From assembly GCA_021628825.1 (NCBI GenBank), contig JAJXRY010000001.1, positions 310,001 through 374,000 on the forward strand: 64,000 bases of DNA. The letters are read 5' to 3'. The notes beneath the pieces were generated by a model. The model worked only from the letters and a program-made list of their open reading frames with translations. It ran no database searches and was not told the origin of the DNA. The DNA comes from Lachnospiraceae bacterium (GTDB lineage: Bacteria > Bacillota > Clostridia > Lachnospirales > Lachnospiraceae). Below are positions 44,121 to 54,607 of the stretch, piece after piece. A program made the translations under genes and the position numbers. Position 1 is the first letter of the stretch; each line of letters opens with the position of its first letter.

Positions 44121-44843
44121 ATGATGGAAGAAAATTTGATTTTGGATAAGCTGGTTCAGTTCGGGCTGACCAGGCAGGAAGCCAATATTTACCTTTGCCT
44201 TTATCAGAACGGAGAACTGACCGGGTATGAAGTGGCGAAGATGACGGGGATTTCCAGATCCAATGTCTACAGTGGTTTGTCTGACCTAACCGACAAGGGT
44301 GCAGCGTTTCTGGTGCAGGGAAGTGCGAACCGTTATGTGGCTGCTTCCATTGAAGAATTCTGTGATCATAAGGTGAGAGATCTGCAGAATGCGGGAACCT
44401 ATCTGTGTGAGCATATTCCGGAGGTGAGGAAATCCTCGACCGGATATATTACCATCGAAGGATATTCCAATATCCGCAGTAAGATGCGTTTTATGCTGGA
44501 ACATACGGAAATGCGGGTGTATATTGCAGCAAAGGCCGAATATGTGAATGCTCTGGAAGAAGAGCTTCTGGCTCTCACAAAGCGCCAGATCAAGATTGTA
44601 CTGATTACGGATGGCGAGATGAATTCCACAGAATTGAAAGAGCACGCTATTTTATATCGAAGTGAAAGCCGTGGAAATGTGGTGCATCTCATCACCGATT
44701 CCGAATATGCATTGACCGGAGAAATCAATAAGAGCAAATCCGATACCTGTCTGTATACGGCACAGGCGAATTTTATCGAAGTGTTTAAAGAGATGCTTCG
44801 CAATGAAATGAAGCTGATTGAAATAAATGAGGAGAAAGGATAA
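44121..44843 (+). CDS. TrmB-family transcriptional regulator
   Basis: 240 aa, intact. N-terminal winged helix (LVQFGLTRQEANIYLCLYQ, GYEVAKMTGISRSNVYSGLSDL without further breaks), a short coiled linker and a C-terminal effector domain (MRFMLEHTEMRVYIAAKAEY, LITDGEM). TrmB proteins are mostly sugar-responsive regulators in archaea and some Firmicutes. Here the gene is followed after four bases by lysA and preceded by a strong promoter with an 18-bp inverted repeat. It may therefore autoregulate and control lysine/diaminopimelate decarboxylation. The effector is unknown. Confidence 0.85.
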   Translation: MMEENLILDKLVQFGLTRQEANIYLCLYQNGELTGYEVAKMTGISRSNVYSGLSDLTDKGAAFLVQGSANRYVAASIEEFCDHKVRDLQNAGTYLCEHIPEVRKSSTGYITIEGYSNIRSKMRFMLEHTEMRVYIAAKAEYVNALEEELLALTKRQIKIVLITDGEMNSTELKEHAILYRSESRGNVVHLITDSEYALTGEINKSKSDTCLYTAQANFIEVFKEMLRNEMKLIEINEEKG

Positions 44844-44847
44844 AATT

Positions 44848-46133
44848 ATGAAAAAAGTACCATTTATCAGTAAGGAAAAAGCACAGGAAATCAACAAAGA
44901 ATTTCCCACTCCCTTTTATCTTTATGATGAAAAAGGGAATCCGTGAGAATGCGCAGGCTGTGAAGGAAGCATTTGCCTGGAACCCGGGCTTTCGAGAATA
45001 TTTTGCAGTAAAGGCAACACCTAATCCGTATCTGATTGAAATTTTTAAGAGAGTATGGCTGTGGCTGCGACTGTTCTTCCCTGACAGAGCTTATGCTGAG
45101 TGAAGCCATGGGAATTACCGGCGAAAACATTATGTTTTTCTTCGAATGACACACCGGCAGAAGAATTTGCATATGCAAACAAATTAGGTGCGATCATTAA
45201 TCTGGATGACATTACCCACATTGATTTTGTAGAAGGAATTTTAGGCAGGCTTCCGGAAACGATGAGCTGCCGTTTCAATCCCGGTGGAATTTTTTTGAAC
45301 TGAGTAATGGAATCATGGATAATCCGGGAGATTCCAAGTATGGATTTACTACGGAGCAGATGTTTGAAGGATACCGCATTTTTGAAGGAAAAAGGGTGTC
45401 AGGAATTTCGGTATGCATGCTTTTCTGGCAAGCAATACGGTAACGAATGAATACTATCCGGAGCTTGCGCGTCAGCTGTTTGAGCTGGCCGTACGCCTCG
45501 AAAAGGAGACCGGAGCAGATATTAAATTCATCAACCTTTCCGGTGGTGTCGGAATCCCTTACAAGCCGGATCAGACACCGAATGACATCCGCGTGATCGG
45601 TGAGGGGGTGCGTAAGGTTTATGAAGAAATTCTGGTTCCGGCCGGAATGGGAGACGTTGCGATTTATACCGAAATGGGACGTTTTATGATGGGACCTTAC
45701 GGACAGCTTGTAACAAAGGCGATCCATGAGAAGCATACCTACAAAGGAGTACATTGGTGTGGATGCCTGTGCAGTCAACCTGATGCGTCCTGCGATGTAC
45801 GGTGCTTATCATCATATTACCGTACTTGGCAAAGAGGATGCTCCCTGCGACCACAAGTATGATGTGACCGGCTCCCTGTGTGAAAATAATGATAAATTTG
45901 CCATTGACCGTATGCTTCCGGAGATAGAGATTGGGGATTATCTGGTGATCCACGATGCAGGTGCACATGGTTTCGCAATGGGTTACAATTATAATGGAAA
46001 GCTGAAATGTGCAGAGCTGCTTTTGAAGGAGGACGGAAGCGTGAAGCTGATCCGCCGTGCCGAGACTCCGAAGGACTACTTTGCAACGTTTGATGGATTG
46101 GATATTTATTCGAAGATTAAGTTTTTAAGGTGA
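44848..46133 (+). CDS. lysA: diaminopimelate decarboxylase, seven frameshifts
   Basis: PLP enzyme making lysine from meso-diaminopimelate; 425 aa corrected. Fragments show FYLYDEKGI, YFAVKATPNP (PLP-lysine region), CDCSSLTELMLSE, SNDTPAEEF, FMHAFLASN-type HAFLASNTV, INLSGGVGIPY, VDACAVNLMRPAMYGAYHHI and IHDAGAHGFAMGYNYNG. Run errors: A5 44930-44934, T5 45042-45046, T5 45134-45138, T7 45289-45295 (five expected), T5 45379-45383, A5 45389-45393, A3 45743-45745. This is the most damaged gene in the window, yet every break is repaired by run trimming. It is transcribed with the TrmB-like regulator. Confidence 0.92.
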
Positions 46134-46160
46134 TAAGTTCATATTGAAGATGGAATAAGA

Positions 46161-46196
46161 GAGTGTGTAAAGGAGTTATTTACACACTCTTTTTTT
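46161..46196 (+). terminator. Rho-independent terminator after lysA
   Basis: GAGTGTGTAAA (46161-46171) pairs with TTTACACACTC (46179-46189), followed by seven T. Confidence 0.92.
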
Positions 46197-46239
46197 AGTA
46201 ATCATCAAAGTAATCAAAAGTAGTTATAAAATAGACAGC

Positions 46240-46284
46240 AAAAAAAGTCCGCAACCCAAGTAAAATCAAAGGTTTGCGGACTTT
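46240..46284 (-). terminator. terminator of tRNA-Leu (minus strand)
   Basis: On the minus strand AAAGTCCGCAA (46284-46274) pairs with TTGCGGACTTT (46254-46244) around a 19-nt loop, followed by T to 46240. Confidence 0.8.
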
Positions 46285-46292
46285 ATTGATCG

Positions 46293-46376
46293 TGCCGGCA
46301 GTGGGACTTGAACCCACACGTGGTTGCCCACAACAGATTTTTGAGTCTGCCTCGTCTGCCATTCCGACATGCCGGC
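46293..46376 (-). tRNA. tRNA-Leu (anticodon CAA), anticodon loop one base too long
   Basis: 84 nt with a long variable arm. Acceptor GCCGGCA/TGCCGGC with discriminator A at 46293; T arm GTGGGTTCAAGTCCCAC. The anticodon stem GCAGA/TCTGT encloses CTCAAAAA, eight bases instead of seven. With four A the loop is CTCAAAA and the anticodon CAA. The fifth A (run at 46338-46342) is the same kind of error as in the protein genes. CCA is not encoded. Confidence 0.9.
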
Positions 46377-46394
46377 ATTTTTCAGACGAGTATT

Positions 46395-46423
46395 ATATTA
46401 TCATATCCCTATTTAAAATTCAA
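46395..46423 (-). promoter_or_regulatory. probable promoter of tRNA-Leu
   Basis: On the minus strand TTGAAT (46418-46423), 17 bp, TAATAT (46395-46400). Confidence 0.5.
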
Positions 46424-46480
46424 GAAAAATGGTATACTTTTTATGAGTTAAAACAGAAATAGCTTGGAGGGATATACAAT

Positions 46481-47355
46481 ATGAGATTAGGAGCGCTGGA
46501 AGCAGGCGGAACGAAGATGGTGTGCGCGATCGGAAATGAACAGGGAGAGATCTTCGAACAGGTTTCGATCCCTACCGAAACGCCGAAAATTACCATACCC
46601 AGAATGATCGAATATTTTAAGGATAAAAAAACATTGATGCACTTGGCATTGCGTGCTTTGGACCGGTAGAACTGGATAAGGCAAGTGAGAAATACGGCTA
46701 TATTACCAGCACGCCGAAGCTTGAATGGCGCGATACACCCATTGTACAGCACTTTAAGGAGGCACTGCAGTGTCCGGTAGGCTTTGATACGGATGTGAAC
46801 GGTTCCGTATTGGGAGAAGCAACCTTTGGACAGGCGAAGGGCAAGAAGAGTGTCATGTACATCACCATCGGAACCGGTATCGGGGCAGGAATTATTTCCG
46901 AAGGAAACCTGGTACACGGCATGCTTCATCCGGAGGCAGGACATATGCTGATGATCCCGCGTAAGGATGATCATTACGAGGGCTTCTGTGTTTATCATAA
47001 AACCTGTTTTGAAGGTATGGCGGCAGGCCCTGCGATTGAAAGACGCTGGGGAAAGAAGGGCGTAGAGCTTGCAGATCGGAAGGAGGTCTGGGATCTTGAG
47101 GCTTATTACATTGCACAGGCGATCTGCAACTATATCATGGTAGTATCACCGGAAATGGTGATCTTAGGCGGCGGTGTCATGCATCAGGAGCAGCTTTTTC
47201 CATTGATCCGTGAAAAGGTTCTGGAAATGGTAGCAGGATACATCCAGACGGAGGAATTGGCTGATATTGACCATTTTGTTGTACCGGCGAGCCTGCATGA
47301 TGACCAGGGAATTATGGGATGCTTAGAGCTTGCAAGAAGAGAACTTCAGAATTAG
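46481..47355 (+). CDS. ROK-family sugar kinase, fructokinase-like, one frameshift
   Basis: 290 aa corrected. ATP motif LEAGGTKMVCAIG, catalytic Asp in GFDTDVNGSVLGEA, TIGTGIGAGI, and the zinc-binding ROK signature HPEAGHMLMIPRKDDHYEGFC with further Cys in YHKTCFEG; the His-Cys spacing resembles Bacillus fructokinases. Likely reaction: ATP-dependent phosphorylation of fructose or another hexose; exact sugar unknown. The N-terminal 50 residues are separated by A7 at 46625-46631 (five expected). GGAGGG precedes the ATG. Neighbours give no pathway context. Confidence 0.9.
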
Positions 47356-47393
47356 GCTTTTGCAGAGAAAAAGAGCAAAGTAGACATTTGACC

Positions 47394-47422
47394 TTGTAGG
47401 AACGTACTTCTCAAAGTATAAT
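47394..47422 (+). promoter_or_regulatory. promoter ahead of the zinc-finger protein and polA
   Basis: TTGTAG (47394-47399), 17 bp, TATAAT (47417-47422). Confidence 0.6.
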
Positions 47423-47501
47423 AAAGAGAGTTGATTTCCTGACATTTGAAATCAGAATCATGGATCATAACCATAGGATGATAACCATAGGGAACAGAGA
47501 C

Positions 47502-47825
47502 ATGGATTGTAAGCAGGTAGAAAAGATGATTCCCCAGTTCTTAGCCGATGATCTGACTACGGAGGAACTGCGGGAGTTCATGGAGCATATCGAAAACTGC
47601 ACAGACTGCAAGGAAGAGCTTACGATAGAGTTTTTGGTAAGTGAGGGACTTGTGCGCCTTGAAAACGGCGCAGTATTTGACCTGCAGAAAGAATTGTCCG
47701 AGCGCATTGCAACTGCAGAACGTCACCTGCACTGGCGCGAGAATGTGCAGATGTTATTATATATTCTGGAGGGACTGGTAGCGGTAGAGGCAATCACGGT
47801 AGCAGCCCTGTTTGTGTTTTTTTGA
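47502..47825 (+). CDS. anti-sigma-like zinc-finger membrane protein
   Basis: 107 aa from ATG 47502 (AGGGAA upstream); a longer in-frame start at 47460 is possible. The N-terminus has the HxxxCxxC pattern in EHIENCTDCKEEL with an upstream Cys (MDCKQVEKMIPQFL), as in zinc-binding anti-sigma factors, and a single C-terminal membrane helix (LLYILEGLVAVEAITVAALF). Orientation and size fit an anti-sigma-type membrane protein, but no sigma-factor gene is adjacent, and the cytosolic domain is not followed by an extracytoplasmic sensor. Role unassigned. Confidence 0.7.
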   Translation: MDCKQVEKMIPQFLADDLTTEELREFMEHIENCTDCKEELTIEFLVSEGLVRLENGAVFDLQKELSERIATAERHLHWRENVQMLLYILEGLVAVEAITVAALFVFF

Positions 47826-47858
47826 AATAAAGAGATAGGGGTGTAAGGGTAAGAAGGA

Positions 47859-50506
47859 ATGAGTAAGCTTGTACTGGTAGACGGACATAGTATTTTAAAC
47901 AGGGCGTTTTTATGGAGTGCCGGATCTGACGAATGCAGCCGGTCTTCATACGAACGCCATTTATGGATTCTTAAATATTTTATTTAAAATTCTGGATGAA
48001 GAATCTCCGGATTATCTGACGGTGGCCTTTGATGTCAAGGCACCGACCTTCCGGCATGAGATGTTTGAAGCATACAAAGGAACGAGAAAGCCGATGCCGG
48101 AGGAACTGCGCGAGCAGGTTCCTGTAATGAAGGAAGTTTTACAGGCTATGGGAATCCGGATCATTGAGCAGGCAGGCTATGAAGCGGATGATCTTTTAGG
48201 GACGATTGCCAAGCGTGCAGAAGCAGAGGGGATTGATGTTTCCCTGGTTTCCGGTGACCGGGATCTGTTACAGATTGCAACGGACAGGATCAGGATCCGT
48301 ATTCCGAAGACCAAAGGCGGTAAGACGGAAATCGAGGATTACTACGCAGCCGATGTGGAAGCAAAGTATCAGGTGAATCCGATCCAGTTTATCGACTTAA
48401 AGGCATTGATGGGCGATACCGCAGATAACATTCCGGGTGTTCCCAAGGTAGGAGAGAAGACAGCAACGGATCTGATGGTGCAGTTTGGTTCCCTGGATGG
48501 AATTTACGAGCATATCGATGAGGTGACGAAGAAGTCCATTAAGGAATCCCTGATCCAGAATAAAGACCTCGCCTATTTAAGCAAGGAGCTTGCAACGATT
48601 AAGATTGACAGCCCCATTGCTTATACCTTTGAGGAAGCAAAGGTGGGGAACTTCTTTAATGAGGATTCCTATGTATTATTTAAGAAGTTAGAGTTTAAGA
48701 ACTTACTCAATATATTTGAAAAGGGTGTTTCCAACCAAGAGATTTCTGCAACGTTTCATCTGGTAGAGGACCTTGCAGAGGCCGAAGCACTGTTTACGAA
48801 AGCGTTGTCCTGCGGAGACCGGCAGATTGGTTTAAAGACAGTAAAGGAACCCGGACGGCACGGAGAGCTGCTTGGTGCAGCAATCTATCTTCCGGAAGAG
48901 GGAAGCTTTCTTGTGCCGAAGCAGGGATTTTTTACCGAAGAGTATCTGAAAGAAAAGCTGGCGCTTCTTGGTGCACAGTGCCGGATTGCAACTGCCGATA
49001 TCAAGAGTGAATATGCCTGTCTGCAGGTGCAGGATACGGATTGGTTCTTTGACGTGATTCTGGCTGCTTACCTGCTGAATCCGCTTAAGAACGATTATAC
49101 CGTAGAGGATATTGCCAATGAATATCTGAATCTGATGCTTCCGGAGAAAAGCCAGGCATTTGGCAAGCTGTCCCTGAAGGATGCACGGGATGAAAAAGCC
49201 GGAAGAATTTTTGAAATATTGCTGCTTCGAAGCTTACGTGTGTGCACAGGCAGCCAACGTACTGCAGCAGAAGCTGGAAGAGACACAGATGGACCGCCTG
49301 ATGCGTGAAATCGAGATGCCGCTCACGCTGGTGCTTTATTCCATGGAGGAAGAAGGAATCCGTGTGAATCCGCAAGCATTGAGGGATTACGGAGAGTCTC
49401 TTTCGGGTAAAATTACCGAACTGGAACAGGAGATTTACAATGAGGCCGGATGTGAATTCAATATCAATTCCCCGAAGCAGTTGGGAGAGATCCTGTTTGA
49501 AAAGATGGGGCTCCCGGGTGGAAAGAAGACGAAGACCGGCTATTCCACCGCAGCCGATGTCCTTGAAAAATTATCCGGAGAATATCCGGTAGTAAGGCAT
49601 ATATTGGAGTACCGTGGACTTGCCAAACTAAAGTCCACCTATGCAGACGGTCTGGCTGCTTATATTGAGGATGAAAACCGGATTCATTCGACCTTTAACC
49701 AGACAATTACGGCAACCGGAAGAATCAGTTCCACGGAGCCGAATTTACAGAATATCCCGATCCGGATGGAGCTTGGAAGGCAGATCCGTAAGGTCTTTAT
49801 CCCGAAGGACGGTTATTGCTTTATGGATGCGGACTATTCCCAGATCGAGTTAAGGGTACTGGCTTCCATGTCCGGGGATGAGCGTCTGATTGAGGCGTAC
49901 CGGTCCCATGCGGATATCCACCGGACGACCGCTTCCCAGGTGTTCCACATTCCGTTTGAGAAAGTGACGGACTTGCAGAGAAGAAATGCCAAGGCCGTAA
50001 ACTTCGGTATTGTATATGGAATCAGCTCGTTTGGCTTAAGTGAAGATTTAAGTATATCGAGAAAAGAGGCAGCAGCCTATATTGAGCAGTATTTTGAAAC
50101 CTATCCCCAGGTAAAGCAGTTCATTGATTCCCTCGTAGAGGAGGCGAAGAAGAACGGCTATGCGGTGACCCTGTATGGAAGAAGACGACCGGTTCCCGAG
50201 CTTTTCAGCAGTAATTTCATGCAGCGTTCCTTTGGCGAGCGTGTTGCCATGAATTCACCGATTCAGGGAACGGCAGCAGATATTATCAAGATTGCCATGA
50301 TTCGTGTTTATGAACGGCTTAAAAAGGAAGGCCTGAAGTCGAAGCTGATTTTGCAGGTGCACGATGAACTTTTGATTGAGACGGCACTGGAGGAAGAAGA
50401 GCAGGTAAGGCAGATCCTTGAAGAAGAAATGGTACATGCTTCATCTCTTGCCGTAGAACTGGAGATTGATCTTCATGTAGGTCATAACTGGTATGAGGCG
50501 AAATAG
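47859..50506 (+). CDS. polA: DNA polymerase I, two frameshifts
   Basis: 881 aa corrected. N-terminal 5'-3' exonuclease (VDGHSILNRAFYG, VAFDVKAPTFRHEMF, GYEADDLLGT, VSGDRDLLQI, GDTADNIPGVPKVGEKTA), a middle 3'-5' exonuclease-like domain without obvious catalytic acids (FDVILAAYLLNPLKNDY), and the family-A polymerase (GRISSTEPNLQNIPIR, DADYSQIELRVLA, RRNAKAVNFGIVYGISSFG, QVHDELLIE). Runs: T5 at 47907-47911 and A5 at 49193-49197, four expected in each. It fills gaps in replication and repair and is followed by coaE, a common order in this group. Confidence 0.96.
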
Positions 50507-50533
50507 AGAGGAACAGAGATAAAGGAGCAGCTT

Positions 50534-51131
50534 ATGAAGGTGATTGGAATTACCGGAGGCGTAGGATCCGGCAAAAACGGCACTTTTGGAATATATCCGT
50601 ATTCATTATAACTGCGAGATCATTCTTGCGGATGAGGCGGCACATCACGTCGAGGAGCCGGGACAGGAATGCTATGCAGAGCTTGTGGAGCTATTGACCC
50701 CGGCGATCTTAAATGAGGACGGAACGATTAATAAGAAGCGTATGGCAGAGGAAATCTTTGCAGATGATTCTCTGCTTGAGACCGTGAACGGGATTATCCA
50801 TCCGGCAGTACGGCAGTATATTTTAAGTGAAATTGAACTGCAAAGAAGCCTGCAGCAGGTTGATTTCCTGTTTATTGAAGCGGCTCTCCTGATTGAGTGT
50901 GGATACCTGGATATTGTGGATGAAATGTGGTATATTTATGCGGCAGAGGAAATAAGACGTAAACGGTTAAAGGAAGCCCGGAACTATTCGGATGAAAAAA
51001 TTGATGCGATCATGCAGTCGCAGCTTTCAGAGGAAGAATACCGGAAGGCATGCCATTTTGTGATTGATAACAGTGGGGAGCTGGAAAACAGTTTTGAACA
51101 AATTGACAGGAAGGTTAGGGAGTATCTGTGA
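50534..51131 (+). CDS. coaE: dephospho-CoA kinase, one frameshift
   Basis: 198 aa corrected. P-loop GITGGVGSGKTA at the N-terminus, LADEAAH, IHPAVRQYI and a C-terminal LID region (EEIRRKRLKEARNYSD). It performs the last step of CoA synthesis. A5 at 50573-50577 (four expected) separates the P-loop from the rest. Its stop overlaps the next gene's start (GTGA, 51128-51131). Confidence 0.95.
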
Positions 51132-53302
51132 TCGAAGAAAAAAGAAATGCAAGTACATATGTGTTTGGTCTGGATATTGGCACCAGAAGCATTGTTGGAA
51201 CGGTAGGCTACCGGAATCAGAACCAGTTCATTGTGGTGGCGCAGCGGGTTAAGGAGCACGATACCCGTGCCATGCTGGATGGACAGATTCATGACATTCA
51301 GAAGGTAGGCGATACCATCCGTATGGTGAAACAGGAATTGGAGGAGGCCATCGGAGAAAAGCTGAAAGGGGTCTGTATTGCGGCAGCAGGACGTGTGCTT
51401 CGTACGGTGACCACCCATGAAGAAATCCTGTTCCAGAATGAACAGGAGATTTCAAGGATGATGTTTACCGTCTGGTATCCTCAGGAGTGGAGAAGGCATA
51501 TCGCGAATTTCTAAATGAAGAAAAAGACAGCGATGTGAAATTCTACTGCGTCGGACATTCCGTGGTACGTTACTATCTGAATGGATATCCGATGGGAAAC
51601 CTGGAAGAACATAAGGGAAGAAACATCGGCGTGGATCTGATTGCCACGTTCCTTCCGGATGATGTTGTAGATGGTTTGTATAAAGCAGTAGAGATTGCAG
51701 GACTGGAAGTGGCAAGCTTAACCCTTGAGCCCATTGCAGCCATCCAGCTTGCAATACCGGAACGGTTCCGGATGCTGAATATTGCACTGATTGATGTTGG
51801 AGCCGGAACAAGTGATATTTCCATTACCAATGATGGCTGTATCATTGCGTATGGCATGATTCCGGTTGCGGGAGATATTTTAACGGAAACGATTGCCAAG
51901 CATTGTCTGGTGGATTTCGCAGAGGCAGAGCGGATCAAACGGGAGGCCGGAAAGAACGATACCGTTTCTTATATGGATATCATGCTTCTTCCACAGACGA
52001 TCCGCAGTGAAGAAGTAAATGAGATTCTGGCACCGGTGATTGAGGATATGTCCACACAGGTGGCGGACAAGATTATGGAATTAAACGGTGGAAAGCCGGT
52101 AAGTGCGGTCTTTATCGTCGGAGGCGGCGGTAAGATGGCAGGCTATGCCGAGGCGGTTGCACAAAAGCTTGGCATTGCCAGGGAGCGTGTGGCCCTCCGT
52201 GGCGAAGAGGTTATGCAGAATGTGGTCTTCCGGGAGGATATTAAGAAGGACAGCTTATTAGTTACGCCGGTCGGTATCTGCATGAATTACTATGAACAGA
52301 ATAACAACTTTATCTTTGTAAGCTTCAATGGCAGCAGGATTAAGATGTACGACAATAACAATCTCACGGTTGCTGATGTGGCATTGCAGGCACAGTTCCC
52401 GAAGGATGGACTGTTCCCGAAGCGGGGCAAAGCGCTTACCTTCCAGGTGAACGGCAAGCAGCGGATGGTACGCGGACTGCGTGGTGAGGCAGCCGTCGTA
52501 GAAGTCAATGGCAAGATCGTAGACTTAAATACCACGGTGCGTGAAAATGATATTATTGTGGTAACGGAATCCACCGCCGGAGATGCGGCAAGGGCTGTGA
52601 TTGGAGATCTGCCGGAAGCAACCGAAAGCATCTGTGTGATTGTAAATGGTAATAAGGTTGAAATTCCGAAGTTTGCACAGGTGAATGGAGCACTGCAGTC
52701 TTCCTATTATGAAATTCGGGAGAACGATGAAATCGAAATGCTGAATTACTATACCGTACAGCAGATTGCAGAATTCATGGATCTTTCCCTGACACCAGAT
52801 CGGGAGGTTTTCGTAAACCACCAGAGTGCAGAATGGGACACTCCCGTTTATGAGAATTTCACGGTGAACTTTGATCTGGAGAATGAGACCGGAAGCGGGG
52901 CTTACGGAGAACTCAACGAGGAAGTAACAGAAGAAGAGACAGAAGAAAGTACAGAAGGAAGTGGGAAAACAAATTCTTCGAACGAAGCGACAGAGCATTC
53001 CAGGGATACGGAAACAAAGGAGAATACAGCAGCTTCGAACGAAGAGGGCACTTCTGCAGAGACTTCCGGGGAAGAGAAGAAACCGGCCGGTCCGACAACG
53101 ATTGTTGTGGTGGTGAACCGTTCACCGGTGACCTTAAGTGGGAAATCATCCTATGTATTTGTGGATGTTTTTGATAAAATCGATTTCGACCTGACAAGGC
53201 CGAAAGGAAAAAAATATTGTGACAAGCTTAAATGGCAAACCGGCACAATATATGGAAACGCTTCATGATGGCGATGTGATCGACATCTACTGGAGCAACT
53301 AA
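51128..53302 (+). CDS. FtsA/PilM-like actin-fold ATPase with long C-terminal extension, two frameshifts
   Basis: 724 aa corrected, much longer than FtsA (about 420). The actin-fold motifs are FGLDIGTRSIVGTVGY (phosphate 1), ALIDVGAGTSDISI (phosphate 2) and AVFIVGGGGKMAGYAE (adenosine); an SHS2-like insertion region lies between the first two. The C-terminal 330 residues contain two beta-rich repeats (QVNGKQRMVRGLRGEAAVVEV) and a Glu/Thr/Ser-rich linker (52915-53095) before a final small domain. A two-base A run at 51454-51455 probably lost one A; A7 at 53208-53214 should be six. GTG start, coupled to coaE. A membrane-associated scaffold role is inference. Confidence 0.82.
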
Positions 53303-53314
53303 GGAGGAACGGAC

Positions 53315-54112
53315 GTGAGATTGTGCAGTGTTGCCAGCGGAAGCAGTGGAAACTGTATTTATGCAGGAACGGATACTACCCATCTGCTTGTGGATGTGGG
53401 AATCAGCGGAAAGAGGACAGAAGCAGGATTGAATGAACTGGGAGTTTCCATGAGAGACATTGATGGAATTCTTGTTACACATGAGCATTCTGATCATATT
53501 GCGGGACTTGGTGTTTTAGCCAGAAAATACGGCACACCCATTTATGCAACGAACGGAACGATCCGGGCAATTCAGAATACGCCGTCTGTGGGGAAAAATT
53601 CCTGATGAGCTGTTTCATCCTGTCTGCGCAGATGAAAAAAATTATAATTAAAGATATGGTCTGTAATCCATTAAAGATTTCGCATGATGCGGCCGAACCG
53701 GTTGCATACCGGATCCAGCATGGAAAGAAACGGATCGCGATTGTGACCGATCTTGGAACGTATAATGACTATACGATTGAATCCTTAAGAGGGATGGATG
53801 CCCTAGTTTTTAGAAGCAAACCATGATATTCATATGCTGCAGGCCGGACCGTATCCTTACCCGTTAAAGCAGAGAATCTTGGGAGATCGTGGACATTTAT
53901 CGAATGAACGTGCAGGCCAGCTGCTCTGCTCCCTGATCCATGATAACTTACAGGCGGTTGTGCTTGGCCATTTAAGCAAGGAAAACAATATGCCGGAGCT
54001 GGCTTATGAGGCGGTACGGATTGAGGTTACCCTGGAGCAGGGAAAGAACATGGATTTTCCAATGTATGTGGCCTCCCGGAACGAGGTATCCCAGGTGATT
54101 CACATTGCCTGA
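53315..54112 (+). CDS. WalJ/YycJ-like metallo-beta-lactamase-fold hydrolase, three frameshifts
   Basis: 264 aa corrected. Begins RLCSVASGSSGNCIYAG with the metal motif THEHSDHIAGL, then AIVTDLGTYND, EANHDIHML and VLGHLSKENN, as in YycJ/WalJ proteins. That family is linked to cell-wall or DNA-repair coordination in Firmicutes, usually next to walRK; here it follows the FtsA-like gene by 12 bases. Runs: A5 53594-53598, A7 53635-53641 and T5 53807-53811 (4, 6 and 4 expected). GTG start with AAGGAGG. Confidence 0.88.
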
Positions 54113-54239
54113 TCACAGCCTGATCGCAGAAGAGCCTGAGCAGATCATGAAAGGCTGATGCACAGGATCCATCAGTCTGTTATATGCGTGAAATTAAAAA
54201 GATAAAAAAATATAAAAATCTATGATTAAGGAGAACATT

Positions 54240-54513
54240 ATGAAAAAAACAATTATTACCGTAGTAGGAAAAAGACACCGTAGGGATTATTGCAAAGGTC
54301 TGCACGTATCTGGCCGGGAATCAGATCAACATCGAAGATATTTCACAGACAATTGTACAGGGGTTTTTCAATATGATGATGATCGTGGATACAAAGGAAT
54401 GCCCGAAGCAGTTCGGAGATGTGGCAGATGAGTTAAAGGCTCTTGGTGATGAAATTGGTGTTGAAATCAAATGTCAGAAGGAAGAAATTTTTGATAAAAT
54501 GCATCGTATCTAG
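54240..54513 (+). CDS. ACT domain protein (UPF0237 type), one frameshift
   Basis: 90 aa corrected, a single ACT fold (MKKTIITVVGKDTVGIIAKV, NIEDISQTIVQGFFNMMMIV). A5 at 54269-54273 (four expected) breaks it after residue 11. AAGGAG precedes ATG 54240. It pairs with the downstream PFL-family gene, an arrangement that recurs in many bacteria and suggests that it senses a ligand for its partner. Confidence 0.9.
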
Positions 54514-54607
54514 TCCTCAAATATATGAATATACAGTAACTGTGAAGGTACTGAACAGTTACAATAAACAAAGGTAAAATAAAGGGAACAATTAAGGGAG
54601 CAGAAGC

